Assembly (NCBI GenBank): GCA_030268105.1
Contig: BSDZ01000117.1
Location: 372,001 to 436,000, forward strand
Source of the DNA: Volvox africanus
Lineage: Eukaryota > Chlorophyta > Chlorophyceae > Chlamydomonadales > Volvocaceae
Direction of reading: 5' to 3'
DNA length: 64,000 nucleotides
Below are positions 46,056 through 57,713 of the stretch, piece after piece; positions within the stretch are counted from its first letter, which is position 1, and every line of letters starts with the position of its first letter. The notes beneath the pieces were generated by a model. The model worked only from the letters and a program-made list of their open reading frames with translations. It was not told the DNA's origin and searched no databases. The translations under genes and the position numbers were made by a program.

Positions 46056-49000
46056 CTGCAGTATAAGCACCTGTCGCAGTTCATCGGCTTTGAGCTTAAG
46101 GGCTGTTGTAGAGATACTAGGCAGCGCCGCCATTCCTTATGGACATTTGTGCCTCGGGCATATACCAGGTAACCGAACACACAGCAGATCTACGTTTGCA
46201 GAAAGCACCTCTACAGGTGACCAGGTTAGGACCGCACCTCCTCGTGATTTGCCGTACGATGTGCGGCACACAACTCTGCTATGCTTTCTTGGGCCCAACG
46301 GCAGCGGTGCAGGGTATTCGTCTGGTGTGTAGCAGATTCCCCGAGCGCGGGTTGTCGGTCTTATTGCGATCAGCTTCATGGTGTTTGACAGGATTACTAT
46401 ATGATACTTCATGGCGGCGTCTGATGAAAAGACGATACGGCTATGGTCGTTGGTTTCCTTGCGAGTGTACGTAGCTGACCATGGAGGTGCTTTGCAAGCA
46501 TGCGCTGTTTAAACCCCTGGCAAACAAGAGGCGTGGACCTGTGGATATGTTAGGGGAAATTCCGCACCACAGGCGGCCTGCAGCACGAAGGGGCCTGTCA
46601 ACAGGTACGATGAGCTCAATAATTTATGGTGTCATCATGAACCACCTCCAAACACCGACAGCCCATTTGTAGAGTCATATCCTTGGCCCGGGCTTATGCT
46701 TACGGCCTGCAAAGCTGCAGGCGTGGGCGCACCGATTTGACCTCATGGGATTTTACGTCTGCATTCGCGCGCATTGCATGAACGGTTTGGAGTTGTTGCC
46801 ATAATAATACATTCAGCGCTGCACGATTTCCAAACACCAGCAGGTGTTTCTCACTGTTGTGCGCACCGACATATCTGCGGCCCGTTTTTTGTCATTTCGT
46901 GTTGCTGTCCATAATTGGGGTGGAAATCCATAGGGGATCTTAAGAGCCCCTGCCAGGTAGGACATGTTCTTTTTAATCCATAATTGGCACGTGCCCATCG
47001 TCCCGGTGACGTCTTGCGCCATTATGGGGGACAGCGGGGGCGATTTGGGCCAGTCTATATTATCTCACAGTGACATCCATCTGGTTGTTGGATGATTCGT
47101 TTGTTGGGCGCCTGAGGGAGGGAATTCCTAGTTCGGTACTTAACTGTGGGGGCGTGTCGAATCGGGATGATATTTATGGACGTTGCGGATTCGGTTGGAG
47201 CTAAGCTGTCCTTTGTCGGCTGTCCTCTGCCACCGCTGCTGCTCCGGCTGCTGTTACCTGGTTAGGGGCCTGCATCATGTCGTTTTGGCTTTTTATTTCC
47301 GTTCTTGCGTGTGGATTCTTGTGTTGTTGTATCTGTTGTTGATGAGTTGGTTCACGTGTTAATGAGGCGCAAGCTTGTCTGCGACATCTAGGTATCAGTT
47401 ATGGTTTGCCATCTTGTCAGTTGGTTGTCCTATTTGTGAGTGGAGGAGAGACGGTGAGATTTGCTGAGAGTAATTCAAGTCCTCAGCGCCAAAGAAAAGC
47501 AATGAGGCACGGGCACAGGTCAGAACGATTGTAAACTGTGGTGAGATTTGCGCTTAGGCGGACAGCTTCGGAGCGCGAAGACGCTGGTCCAGGTGGATTG
47601 GCGAACGGGGCTCATGGTGCATTGCTGCTCGCTGCTATTTCATATTGTATAGCATTGAATTATGGACGTCCTTCAAGGATGGCTTTGGACGTTTTTTCTT
47701 GACGTTTTTGGTCATGTCGTGGCTTCGCGCCTAACCACGCTGAGTTGGTTAGTCGTGCGTGGTCATGGTGGTGCGTTTCTGTGCATATACGGCTTGCACC
47801 TGTGAGTTTTGGGCTCTAAACGGCTTTTGTTTTCCATGACATGCAGAACGACGTGTTTGCTGTTAGGATGGTGATGGTTGTCAAATCATTATGCTATAGA
47901 ACACTGCATCGCACGTGATGATAAACTCTGTGCATCCAAGACCCGATGTGTAGAGGAATTCGCCGGATGGCAAGTGCAGCAGGTGACGTGAGACACTGCT
48001 GTGTGGGGATCGTGAGGCCCAAGGGATACCGTGCAAGGCAACGCCCCGATACCTCGCCACACACAATGGATGTTGACCTCCACCCTCTGGCGGAGGCGAT
48101 AGAGCGGCAGATGTCCATCCGGTGAGCGGTGAAAGGTCGCCGAATGGGCTTGTTGCCAGGATAGCCCGATAGCCCCGCCCCCACGATTGAGGGGGAACAC
48201 CGCAGCTGGGCTTTATGCGACATGTGCTTGGCAGCTGGGTGGTTCCTCAGCCTGTAATGGGGTCTAGGGTGGGGCCGCCCTGCCTGTAAATGGCGGCGAA
48301 CGGGACGAGAGAGATGGGAAGGAGAGCGACAGTACACCTGATCAGGCAAACACGAACTTTCATGCAGATGCCGGGACAATCGGCTGGAAGATCTGCAGTG
48401 CGGTAGATGAACGCTAGTTGCGTTTGCGCAACCACACGTGTCAGACCCGGTTCAAGTCAAAGGTTACGGACTGGACTTGTCCGGTTTGAGACCGATGATG
48501 AATTTTTTGATACTTGTCACTACACTTTTGTATACACGAAATCGATGAAGCTGTGAGTAGGTGCAGAACTTTGGTACACGTAATGACCCATGATGACCAT
48601 GGGTCAGTGACGCGAATCCAAAGACGCAATGTTTGTTGATTCTGTGGATTTTGCATGCCTTCAGTATAAGTAGGCTGCACTTCTCTGGATTGTTTGCTCT
48701 TCTCTTATTTATTGTAACCAACCTGTATTTACTACTCACACTATGTTGTTGCCTCACAGCCGCAGTGCTTGAAAAGACAGGCAGGCATTATTTGAGGCGT
48801 AAATGTCCCTCTCAGCCGACCCAACACACGATGTCAACTCTTCCAGTGTTCGGTGCAGCTAGTGCAGTGCAGTTTGAGACGGAATACTCGTTAGGGGCGC
48901 ACGTTGAATGTGGTAATGCAGCAGGTTGACATTCCGTGTCTGCTGCTAAGGTGTAGTTTGGTAGTGCGCCGTATGCATTGGTCCAGTTACTTGCTAGCTA

Positions 49001-49536
49001 GAAACTAGAAACACATGCTGCGTAATATGTTTGGGTAGCATCGTCCACTTATGTCTTATCTCTCACCCACTTATCTCTCGTTGTGGGTGTATTTTCCTGA
49101 AAGCGAATCTTCCAAACTGTAGCCATCATACTTTTGCAGTTCACATCTTGTCACGTGTATCAATCCATTGCAGAGCGGTGCAAGGCACAGAGATATCGAT
49201 TGGTGTATGTTCAATGGTGTACGGCTGTAAGATATGTGAAAACATTGACTGAGACTTGACACGTCTGGACTAGATGACTACCATTCGGACCGAACTCTAT
49301 ATGCAGGACCTGCATCTATACATACAGCTGCTGTGCAATCTACCTATTTGACAGAGCTTAGTGACAATACACGTACGTTCACATGACATATACGCATGAG
49401 GATAAGGCCACTTTATGCTGTAGAGGTCCGATTCTATATGTTTTTACCATGCTTACTCCCCCAGATACTCATTAATCAAGGACAAACATGACTAAGTTGC
49501 TAACGGTCCAAGGTCAGGAATTATGCTTTTATGATT
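46056..49536. other. Unassigned region downstream of the ankyrin gene
   Basis: No exon with recognisable domain or codon pattern. It begins with the 3' UTR of the ankyrin gene; TGTAA motifs occur near 47530 and 48710 but cannot be tied to a transcript. 47150-47880 is rich in G and T. Confidence 0.4.
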
Positions 49537-49735
49537 ATGCCCCCTTAGGCTGGCGTGTGTTATGGGAAACCCCCCGGGTTTATTGTACACCACTGGGCAC
49601 GCATACTCCATTGTTGATTTCGCAGATTCTCTTGGTATCTGCGGTCCATATCCTTGTGCCAGCCCCGATTGGACCTACTACTGCCCTTTAGGTGGGCTTC
49701 AAGCCACCCCACACCAAAGGCGCCCCTTAGGGGCC
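49537..49735 (-). mobile_element. Diverged relative of the SINE-like element
   Basis: The reverse complement shares with 42339-42559 the blocks GGGGTGGYTTGA, CCCACCTAAA, GGGGCTGGCACA and ACACGCCAGCC in the same order and similar spacing. It lacks the long microsatellite and no target duplication was found, so it is an older or truncated copy. Confidence 0.6.
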
Positions 49736-50410
49736 ATGGGCTCCCACTTTCCGGGTGGAGCAATTAACCGTTGATGAGTCCTGCCAGAGAGGGCGGACAA
49801 GGACACGTTGCCTGAAGAGCCGTGATGTCCCTGCTGCTCATCAAAGCTGTTTCAACTGCACGGCCTTGGCACCATTAAGAAGCCAGCACCAGCACCAAAC
49901 GTGGTTCATGTTCGGCTCGTACCTGCAGTGCAGCGCAACGAAACGATTGCTAAGGTGTAGCTTGCAACGGTGAGAAGTCCGGAGAAGGTAGGCAGGCGCT
50001 TGGTTTTGATACATATGCTTCGAGATGGACCAAATCCTTTGCGAATTCAATTGCTTTGTTCTTGGTCGCAACCCCATGGCCCATTTCCTGAACCCCCTAG
50101 GTCCCCTATGTCAAGGTCCGCTGTACACCTCCTACCGACTTCCCCTTCCCTTTCCTTCCCTTTCCTGTCCTCACCAAACCCCCCTCACATGCCTACTCCG
50201 GGTATGGAGCTAAGGTACGACATCAACCAGGTCTGTTTTCCCCCAGAGTCCCGAAGAAGATTGTCCGACAGCCGGATTTGAGTAGCAGCAGCATACAGCG
50301 GGGTATTAATGGGGGCGGAGGGCGGGTGGGCGGGAGGTGACATCGGAGGTTGGGTCTGCAGTCACATTACCACCTGGCTGGTGCTGCCGCTAGCGACTTA
50401 TTGCTATATT
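49736..50410. other. Unassigned spacer with a pyrimidine-rich tract
   Basis: 50125-50185 is a CT-rich tract (repeated CCTTTC/CCTTCC). No gene recognised. Confidence 0.4.
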
Positions 50411-50628
50411 GGCCTTATGGCGGGTCACCTCCTTCGGGTTGTTCTTAACGTAACTGCAGCAGAAAAGTGCCATACACGCGAGAACGGGGACCAGGTCAGT
50501 CCTTGCATACCCGTGTTCCATCACCCCAAAGCTGGGCATTAGCGAGGACGGCTGAGCGCACGGTCACGGGCGTGCAATACGACGCACGGTCACGGGCGTG
50601 CATCACGGCGCAAGTGAAGTAAGGAGAT
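50411..50628 (-). pseudogene. Broken copy of the 5' part of the coiled-coil gene at 55127
   Basis: Aligns in the same orientation with 55013-55207. The start and first codons are kept (EHGYARTDLVPVLA, then FCCSYVKNNPKEV) but the copy stops being homologous after about 45 codons. Upstream, a segment of about 29 bp (CGCACGGTCACGGGCGTG core) is duplicated at 50558 and 50583. Most differences are single substitutions, so the duplication is moderately recent. Confidence 0.8.
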
Positions 50629-50709
50629 GTAACCCCAGGATAATAATAGTAATAAGTAATGTTCGTTACAGTTGCAATATAATATTTTATCACGTAAGAT
50701 ACATTGGCC

Positions 50710-51857
50710 ATGCTTCGGCCTCTGCGGGTAATCAACTTAGCGTCGACTTTAACTAATTACACGGCAGGACTCAGACTTCAGGACTCATTAGTTGAGGAGC
50801 GCCGTCAAGGACTTGTGGATGACACGCTGATCCTCTTGCAGGTAGTGGCAGGCAGGCTGCTTGGTGTAGGCCGGCAAAGTCATCATGGTATAACTTTGGG
50901 TCACCATTCGGGGCATACAGCATTATCCAGTATATACCCTTGGAAAGAGAGGCAATGCATCCGATTTCCGAACTCCACAGAAGGTGAAGGCTTAATCTGC
51001 AGCTGCAGAACCGTGCATGGTTGTGGTAACATCGCATCTCACTCCCTTTTCCATTATGTTAGGACCTGGTAAAAATTGGTGCTGAGATCTGTTCCGTTCC
51101 GCGGGGCGGGGAGCTGACTTTTCATGGTCCTGGTCAGCTGGTCGCGTACCCAATCATCGGCGTGAAACAGGCAGGCCTAGGTGCGCGCGCATTTGTAGAA
51201 GGCTTAGAGGACAGCATAGTTGACTGCTTGGCAATCTATGGCATCAACGCTCGTGGCCGTGTTCCCGGGGCTACGGGCGTGTGGGTTGGCGCGCGGAAGA
51301 TTGCAGCAATAGGCGTCCGCATCTCACATGGGGTCAGGTAAGCATCATTCGGATTTGGGTCATGGAGGGCACAAGAAAACAGGTTGATAGGTACGAAAAT
51401 TTACACAAGCATTTTATTTTTACTTTTGGATTAGATTTCAGAGCCATCCGTGCAGTTTCTAGCCATGTCAGCTCGTGTCGTTGCAACCCGTCGACCTGCG
51501 CGACCCATCTTAACTGTTTCAACGCTTTCTTTTGACCCGCCCTTCCGCGGCACTCGATCGGTGTGAGTGTATCCCTGCATGCCTTTTTCTTCCTGCAGCT
51601 CGCACGGGCTTGCGCTCAACATTGAAACGGATTTGTCGTATTTCCAGCACATCGTGCCATGTGGAATATCCGACAAGGAAGTCACCTCACTTCGGCAGGA
51701 GCTGGAGACCCAGGGTCAAGGTTTAGGGGTAATCGGATTACAAGGACCAGCACGGATAGGGACCAACAGTGCCGGACGGACAGATTCTAACTTTGCAGAG
51801 GTAGTGGGAGGCTTTATCGCGTGTTTTCAGAAGCGATTTGGGTTCTCCATTGGCTAG
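50710..51857 (+). CDS. LIP2: Octanoyl-[acyl-carrier-protein]:protein N-octanoyltransferase (LipB/LIP2), 4 exons
   Basis: Moves octanoyl groups from acyl carrier protein to lipoyl domains, the first step of lipoate synthesis for pyruvate and 2-oxoglutarate dehydrogenases and glycine cleavage. Exons 50710-50841, 50921-50983, 51063-51337 and 51599-51857 join in frame into 242 residues; bacterial LipB is about 210. All introns are GT...AG. Visible family blocks: [11 protein letters not shown] (residues 45-55), [18 protein letters not shown] (79-96), the catalytic Lys144 in [10 protein letters not shown], and the catalytic Cys178 in HIVPCGI. The 34-residue spacing between Lys and Cys equals that in E. 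coli LipB (Lys135, Cys169). The ATG at 50710 is the first in frame with the conserved start. The N-terminus is short for a transit peptide, so an unseen upstream exon or an alternative start may provide mitochondrial or plastid targeting. Confidence 0.93.
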
Positions 51858-53901
51858 GCCAAGTGGGCAAAAAGAGCGGAGCTTACAAGGCTCAAAACTC
51901 GGCAGCCAGGACTCACAGCGCTTCATGAAGGGGCGCTCCATCTTGAGCGGTGGGGGCCGGCTGACGGGTAACACTTACGGGTGGTACGATGCGGGACTCT
52001 CACCTCACCTTGACCGGACACACTAGGCACTGCTCATCGCACGTATGTGGGGATGCGGGCGGCTATCGCCTCATGGATGCCTGGGCGGCATGTGAAGTGT
52101 GCAACCGTTGTCGGGAATATTTATGGCGGTCATCCACAGATCAACTGTTTTATTGCATTTGCCAGCTGCTCATTTACATTAATATATGCAATCACAACTT
52201 GAGGGTGCCTGGCCAAGACGCCAGGTGCCCCCAACGAGGGGAAGATGTCCCTTTTCAATCCCATGGCAAAAGACGTAAACTTGCACATTTGTGAACCCAC
52301 AGAACTCCAGGGACCTTTACTCCAGCTACGTTTTCGTGACTTTTGACGGGTTTACCACGCGTCGTTAGGACAGCACTCGGCACTGTCGGAAGTACTTGTT
52401 CCAAGGATCAGGAATCACAGCTGGCATACAAACGATCGCGTTCTAGAGTATGCCAAGCAACGCATTAAAACCACGTATGCGGCAAAACTGCTAATAACTG
52501 CCTTATGGGAACCCCCGCTAATTGCCCATGGTGAATGCAGCCCCTTACATGAACTGCTATTGATTGATTGGAGCGCAGCTGTCCAAGGCTCTCCCCAATC
52601 CGAGGCCGGGAGAATAATGGCACGGGCAGTGAAGCCGGTTTGTTCGACAGATTAACTCCTCGCTCAAAAGAGACGCAGGTGAACATTTCGTATTTATAAT
52701 AAATTTCATCCAAACCCATTAGTTTGCATCGGTTGAAAAGAACACAGAACGTCCAGGAGACGCTCCATGATAGCAGGACGGCGAAGTGCGGGCCGGAAGG
52801 GCGAGGAGTCAAAGGCGAGAGGGGCAGCACGGCCAGTTTAAGGGTAATGATCTGAATCTATTCAGCCCAGACAGGCCCCACAAACGCTGCGGCTTGCATT
52901 CTAAGAAAAATACGGTACACCTACAAAATACAGTACGGAATTTCTTGTCCTTGGGTGGGCAAGCGGAGCCCTGTCACAGCACAACGATCAAATAAACTAG
53001 TACCACTGATATGCGCCGTAAAAGTTCGAGCGTATGCAGAGTAATGGCTCACACTTCAGCAGTTATGCGGCCCTACCTAGGCCCTACCGGACATCCCCCG
53101 TCACGATCCCAAACTAGGCGAACACCGTCAACACGGATCCTGTAAACGCAAATCCATACCTACACCCACGTCCACCCCTGTGAGACACGTCCCTCACGCA
53201 ACCATGGCTAAGCTCGGGCGCGCAACCTGCCGAGTTGGGCATCAACAAACCCCGGTACTTTGTCCCACAAGCAGGGCCCATGGCCCCATTCGCTCTAGCC
53301 TGCCAGCACGAAAACGGCACCTCATTCGTAAACAGCACATTTATGTTTTCGTGTTACCATACGGGGTGCGGACAAATGCACTGGGCTACCCGTGACAGAG
53401 ATTTCTAATGCTTTTGCAAAATCCTCGTTGTTCCTCCTTGTTTTGTTTCCTGAAGAGCCGGCGCTTCTCGTAATGAAGACATGACAGAGTGTAGAATGCC
53501 CCGCATGTGCTCAGAGGCCCGTTATTTCCACGACCCTCTTCCCTTCCTTGCCCGGCCCGGCTGCTGCAACTATTTTGGAGATCCCACGAAGCGATAGAGT
53601 GGCATGCAATCATCCAGGCCCAAGCTGGACGGGGGCCGGCAGCCATCCCTCATGCCTTCCCGTACCCCGCCCAACCATACAACCAACGAAAGCGATCTCC
53701 AGACGCGCGGAAATACGAGGACGACACCACATGCGCGCAAAAGTAAACACGAAGGGACCCATTGCGTATTACTGGGATAGTGTATTGTAAAGAAAGGACT
53801 GCAAGTCCCCGTATCCACAGCAAGGCACCTCTGGCATCCAACGCTTGACCTTAACGGTCCCAGCTTAACAAACCTGCGCTGGTTGCTGCCTTTTTTTAGC
53901 T
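51858..53901. other. Unassigned region between LIP2 and the minus-strand gene
   Basis: Contains the LIP2 3' UTR and the 3' UTR of the minus-strand gene ending at 53902. A GC-rich imperfect hairpin lies near 52201-52232 (GGGTGCCTGGC / GCCAGGTGCCCC). No exon recognised. Confidence 0.4.
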
Positions 53902-55127
53902 CTACCCGTCCTCTTTCTCCTCATCACCCGAGCCCCCACTCGTGTTCTGCCTTTGTGCCTGCGACCGTGCTGCTCGACTTCGTGCCCTTTGAAGCGACCG
54001 CATGCGAGCCTCGAAGGAGTCCAGCTCCTGCGCATGAGAATCGGTAAGAAGTTTGTGCTTCCCCTACCGAAATCGAGTAAAGGCATGTAAGTCGATGCGC
54101 CATAATGATGGCTTTAATGTAAATGAACGCAGGGAAAGATTTGCCTGGTAATATGAATCCGTTGGTGGCGTTTAGCACGAGCACGTCAAGGCACAATGCC
54201 TCGGTTCTGCTTTTGACGAGTGCATTTACGGCAATATCATCCGTGGCCATGTCCAGCCGGGCTGTCGACACCGGCGTTTACGCAAAGAGTCCACGTGCTC
54301 AATCATACCTGCAACTCGCCGGCTACAGCTGACTGCGTGCGCTCCTCGTCCACACGTGCCTTAGCTGCCACCAACGCCGCCACTCGCGCCGCTGGTGCCT
54401 CGAGTATCTCCGCCGCCATGCGCTCGTGCACATTGACGTACGTCTTCTTTGGCAACGGGATGTACGTGCGGCGCGACAGGCTGGTGTTCGTATGGAGCTG
54501 GGTACTGCTGGCGCCGCCGAGGCTACGTTCGTACAAGCCTCCACTGTGTGACATGACTCCTGCCGTGGCGGGCCGTAGCCGTCCATTCGAGCTGTAAACC
54601 GCCGCAGATCCCGACGCACTAAGTGCGCTGCGAACGTGATCTGATGTGTAGAAACGGTCCATCGGGTCACGGTACGACGGATGGCCGCCGGCGCTAGCAG
54701 CACGGGCAGAAGCTGATGGTGGTGTCGCAACGGTGGCGACAACGCCACCTTCGGCAGCGTCGCCGGAGGTGGAGGCAGTGACAAAGTTGCCACCAGCGAC
54801 GCCATGCGCGGCCTCCGCCGCAGCCACGGCACCGAGCTCGGCGTAGGCACTGCGCGGCCGGATGCCGCTGCGCGCATAACGTGCTGCCTGCTCCAGCCGC
54901 TGCCGCCGGAACATCTCCCGCTGTTGTTCTGCCCACATATTGTGCCGTGCCTGCTCCACTTGACGTTCTGCGGCTTTACCCTCCTCGTGCTGCGTCTGCA
55001 CATAGTCCATGATGGCCATATGGCGGGCCACCTCCTTCGGGTTGTTCTCAAAGTAACTGTAGCAGAAAAGTGCCATATACGCGAGAACGGGGACAAGGTC
55101 AGTCCTTGCATACCCGTGTCCCATCAC
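53902..55127 (-). CDS. Coiled-coil protein with RPx(S/T)A motifs (2 exons)
   Basis: Exon 55127-54309 (273 codons) joins exon 54027-53902 (42 codons with stop) through a 281-bp GT...AG intron in phase 0, giving 314 residues. Residues 1-35 include a hydrophobic stretch (LVPVLAYMALFCYSYF) that could be a membrane or buried helix. Residues 45-90 are a charged coiled coil rich in Gln, Glu and Arg (EEGKAAERQVEQARHNMWAE). The middle is Ala/Ser-rich low complexity with RPRSA (about 93) and RPATA (about 183). The C-terminus is a second coiled coil across the intron (ELDSFEARMRSLQRARSRAA). No known family is recognised. The start is supported by its conservation in the partial duplicate at 50411-50628. 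Upstream exons on the minus strand near 55260-55377 are possible but do not join in phase. Confidence 0.7.
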
Positions 55128-55428
55128 CCAAAAAAATGATTAGCGAGGACGGTTGAGCGCATGATCACGGGCATGCAATGCGACGCACGGAAGTGAAGCA
55201 TGGAGATAAGAAGTTGCGTTCGAAGTGAAGGTTCATAAAAGAGATGAAAGACAGGCAAGGCAACTGGTCAGACTCACGGGTGAGGGTGCGTCGGAAGATT
55301 GTGCCAAGCGAGTGGTGCCGTCCGGCGGGCGTGCGAGGGCTGGTGCCGTGACCTATGGATAACTGCAGCCACAACATTGTCGCTTGCTGGTAAAGAAAGG
55401 TTCGTAGTACACAGGTTCTAATCGAGAT

Positions 55429-56400
55429 GCCACCGCCTCCTGCCTTCCGCGACCAATCGTGCTTCCCCAGCCGAGACCACTACCATTCCATCGCGGCCGA
55501 AATTAACCTGCTCCCAAGGGGCCCAACGATGCTCCAACGCACCCACGCCTATTGGAACTGGTGACGCAAACGTTGCGCCTTTGACCAACAAAGGGCCGCG
55601 TACAAGCAGCACCAGTGCGCCTCCGTTCAATATTGCGTCCTTAATCAGCCGTGTCTCTCAGCTTATATGCACCACCCATGTGAGCCTTCCAGCAGGCATC
55701 CTGCCGGTCCAACTCAGTTTCATGCCCGGAACCTTGCCCAGATCTGGGCAACAGGACCAGGAGCCACTGCGTTACTGCTATGGCTGCTGCTGGGGCGCAT
55801 CCAGCACCAGGTTGCCTGGTTCACCGCCTACCTGCCGGCCCACCGGCCTGCACCCGATATCCTTTCCTGACCGGTGGCAGATCCTTCTCTGCGTCCGCTT
55901 GCATCCTAGACTCAACCGAGAACATATCCTCCCCCACCAGAAAGGCGCGCTGCGCGCCCGCCTATGTCCAATTCCAACCTCTGCCGAACACATACATGCT
56001 CGCATATTTACGTACAACGCCCACCTGATAGCGGCCCATTTACTGGCCTTAGGTATGTCCTGTGGCCGCACCGTCCGGCTGGAAGCTATGAAATTGTGTG
56101 TATGTTGCACTCCGCCGGTCTCCCAAGCACGCGTTGCACCAATTGACACCGGATCCGAGGAGATGAGGGAGAAGCCGCTAAGGCTGGTGGCACTAGCGGC
56201 GCTGGGGACTGCACTACCACCGCTGGTGCTGGACTCCTCACCCATGCTGCGGCTGGTGCCTAACCTGCGGCGCGCAGTGACGCTAAGGCTTGCGGGCTGT
56301 GAGGCGGCTTGCGGCAGGCGATGGAGTCCAACACGAGAGTGGCCCGTACACCTGCAATACAGGCGGGTGAGGAGGATATATTAATGAGGAGTGCAGGAGG
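55429..56400 (-). CDS. Possible minus-strand gene, exon structure unresolved
   Basis: Two minus-strand stretches look coding. One (55429-55660) reads DAILNGGALVLLVRGP through PVPIGVGALEHRWAPWEQ to a stop at 55418. The other (about 56000-56400) is Ser/Ala-rich (SMGEESSTSGGSAVPSA). Between them no confident splice sites were fixed. A 267-residue plus-strand frame over the same DNA (55581-56384) is less protein-like. The function is unknown. Confidence 0.35.
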
Positions 56401-57713
56401 GCCTCCGTGCGGTAAGAAAGGGCATGTGAGAAGGTGGTGCGCAAACAAGGATGAGGAGAAAAGGTGAGAGTGGGGTTTGCGGCACGTGGTTTAAGAATAA
56501 AACCTCCTTGCATGAGAAATTGGTATTTTGATTGGGCGCCATCGTGATACTGTGGAACTCGGAGGCGGAACTGCAACAGCTCAGGGATGGAATTAGTACC
56601 CAAGTTTATGAACCAGAGTCATAGAGTACAAAAACATGAAAAGGTGCTATTAAGAAACACGCGTTGGTGCGCATAATGGGGTACTGAAGTGGACAAGTGT
56701 GTGTATGTGCAAAATGTGCCGACACAAATGCAAGAGGCGGGTTTCCTTAACAGGGACGGGATTTGTAAGCATAGGCCCCACTCACAGAAAATGTCCAACA
56801 CCGCCGCGACCAAATGCATGGCTTGGAAAGAGTGTCGCGGGGTCCTTTGTGTGCTTAATTGTTAAGAGGTCCGACTGCACGGCGCTTGGTGGCGTATCCA
56901 TTTCTTGCAAGATTCCAAGTTGAGAATTGGGGTCCTGGACAAAAATACATAAGGTTAGGAAACCAGAGATGCTCCTGGCCTGCACAGGAGATATCCACAG
57001 AACGCCGCGGCCTCTACTGTTTAGCCCATCGCTTAGCCAGTGTTGTCCGAAGCCCTACCCAAACAAATAATATATGCATAACTCGGATTGTACACTAAGT
57101 AACAAAATATACCTTAGAACAGTCGTGATAAACCAATTCTTGCCCGGTGCAGAGTTGGCTGAACTCGCTGAACTCAACGTCCTTCAGTCGACACACATGT
57201 TGGGCATAGTTTATAGCGTATCTTTGACTGTCCCGGCATACCAAAATTAAAAGGAGGCTGTATCAACAAAGCCCAAAAGCAAGTGTGGAAGTTAAGTTGT
57301 GCAAGTCTTGCACCAATCGTGACAAGATCGGTAGACTATGTCCGTGAAGACGTCAATTAATGTGGTATCACTGCTTGTATCGTAGGCTCGCATCATGTGG
57401 GTCCCGAAGCTCGAAGTGTGCGGTACGGCACCGTGCGCCTTCGTTGGGCCATCTCTAATACAGAGCGTTGTGATGACATACACCGAAGGTTAGCTCTTCA
57501 ACCACTGACTGGGTGTTTCACGTTTCGCAAGAGCCTTAACTTAGCCAGGAATGTCACACACTAGGAGGGCCGCGCCCCTTCCTGCATGATACAAGCTTGA
57601 TTAAAATACATATGGTTCTGATAATTGCTTGAATTAATGCCCCATATTTACGGTGTCGACTCCGACAGCTTGTCTCCAAGCACGCGTGACGCCAGCTGCA
57701 TAGTGAAGGGGAC
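56401..57713. other. Unassigned intergenic region
   Basis: No coding exon recognised. It probably includes the promoter of the gene starting at 57714. Confidence 0.4.

Noticed and set aside
51838..52026. 62-residue frame overlapping the LIP2 end
   Set aside because: Starts inside the last LIP2 codons in another frame and has no homology signal.
52201..52232. GC-rich hairpin as a terminator or structured RNA
   Set aside because: Stem is imperfect and eukaryotic genes do not use such terminators; nothing else supports a function.
54323..55111. 262-residue Arg-rich minus-strand frame
   Set aside because: Alternative frame of the coiled-coil gene; Arg/Trp/Cys-rich composition is typical of shadows in GC-rich DNA.
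55581..56384. 267-residue plus-strand frame
   Set aside because: No family resemblance and competing minus-strand frames; not called as a gene.
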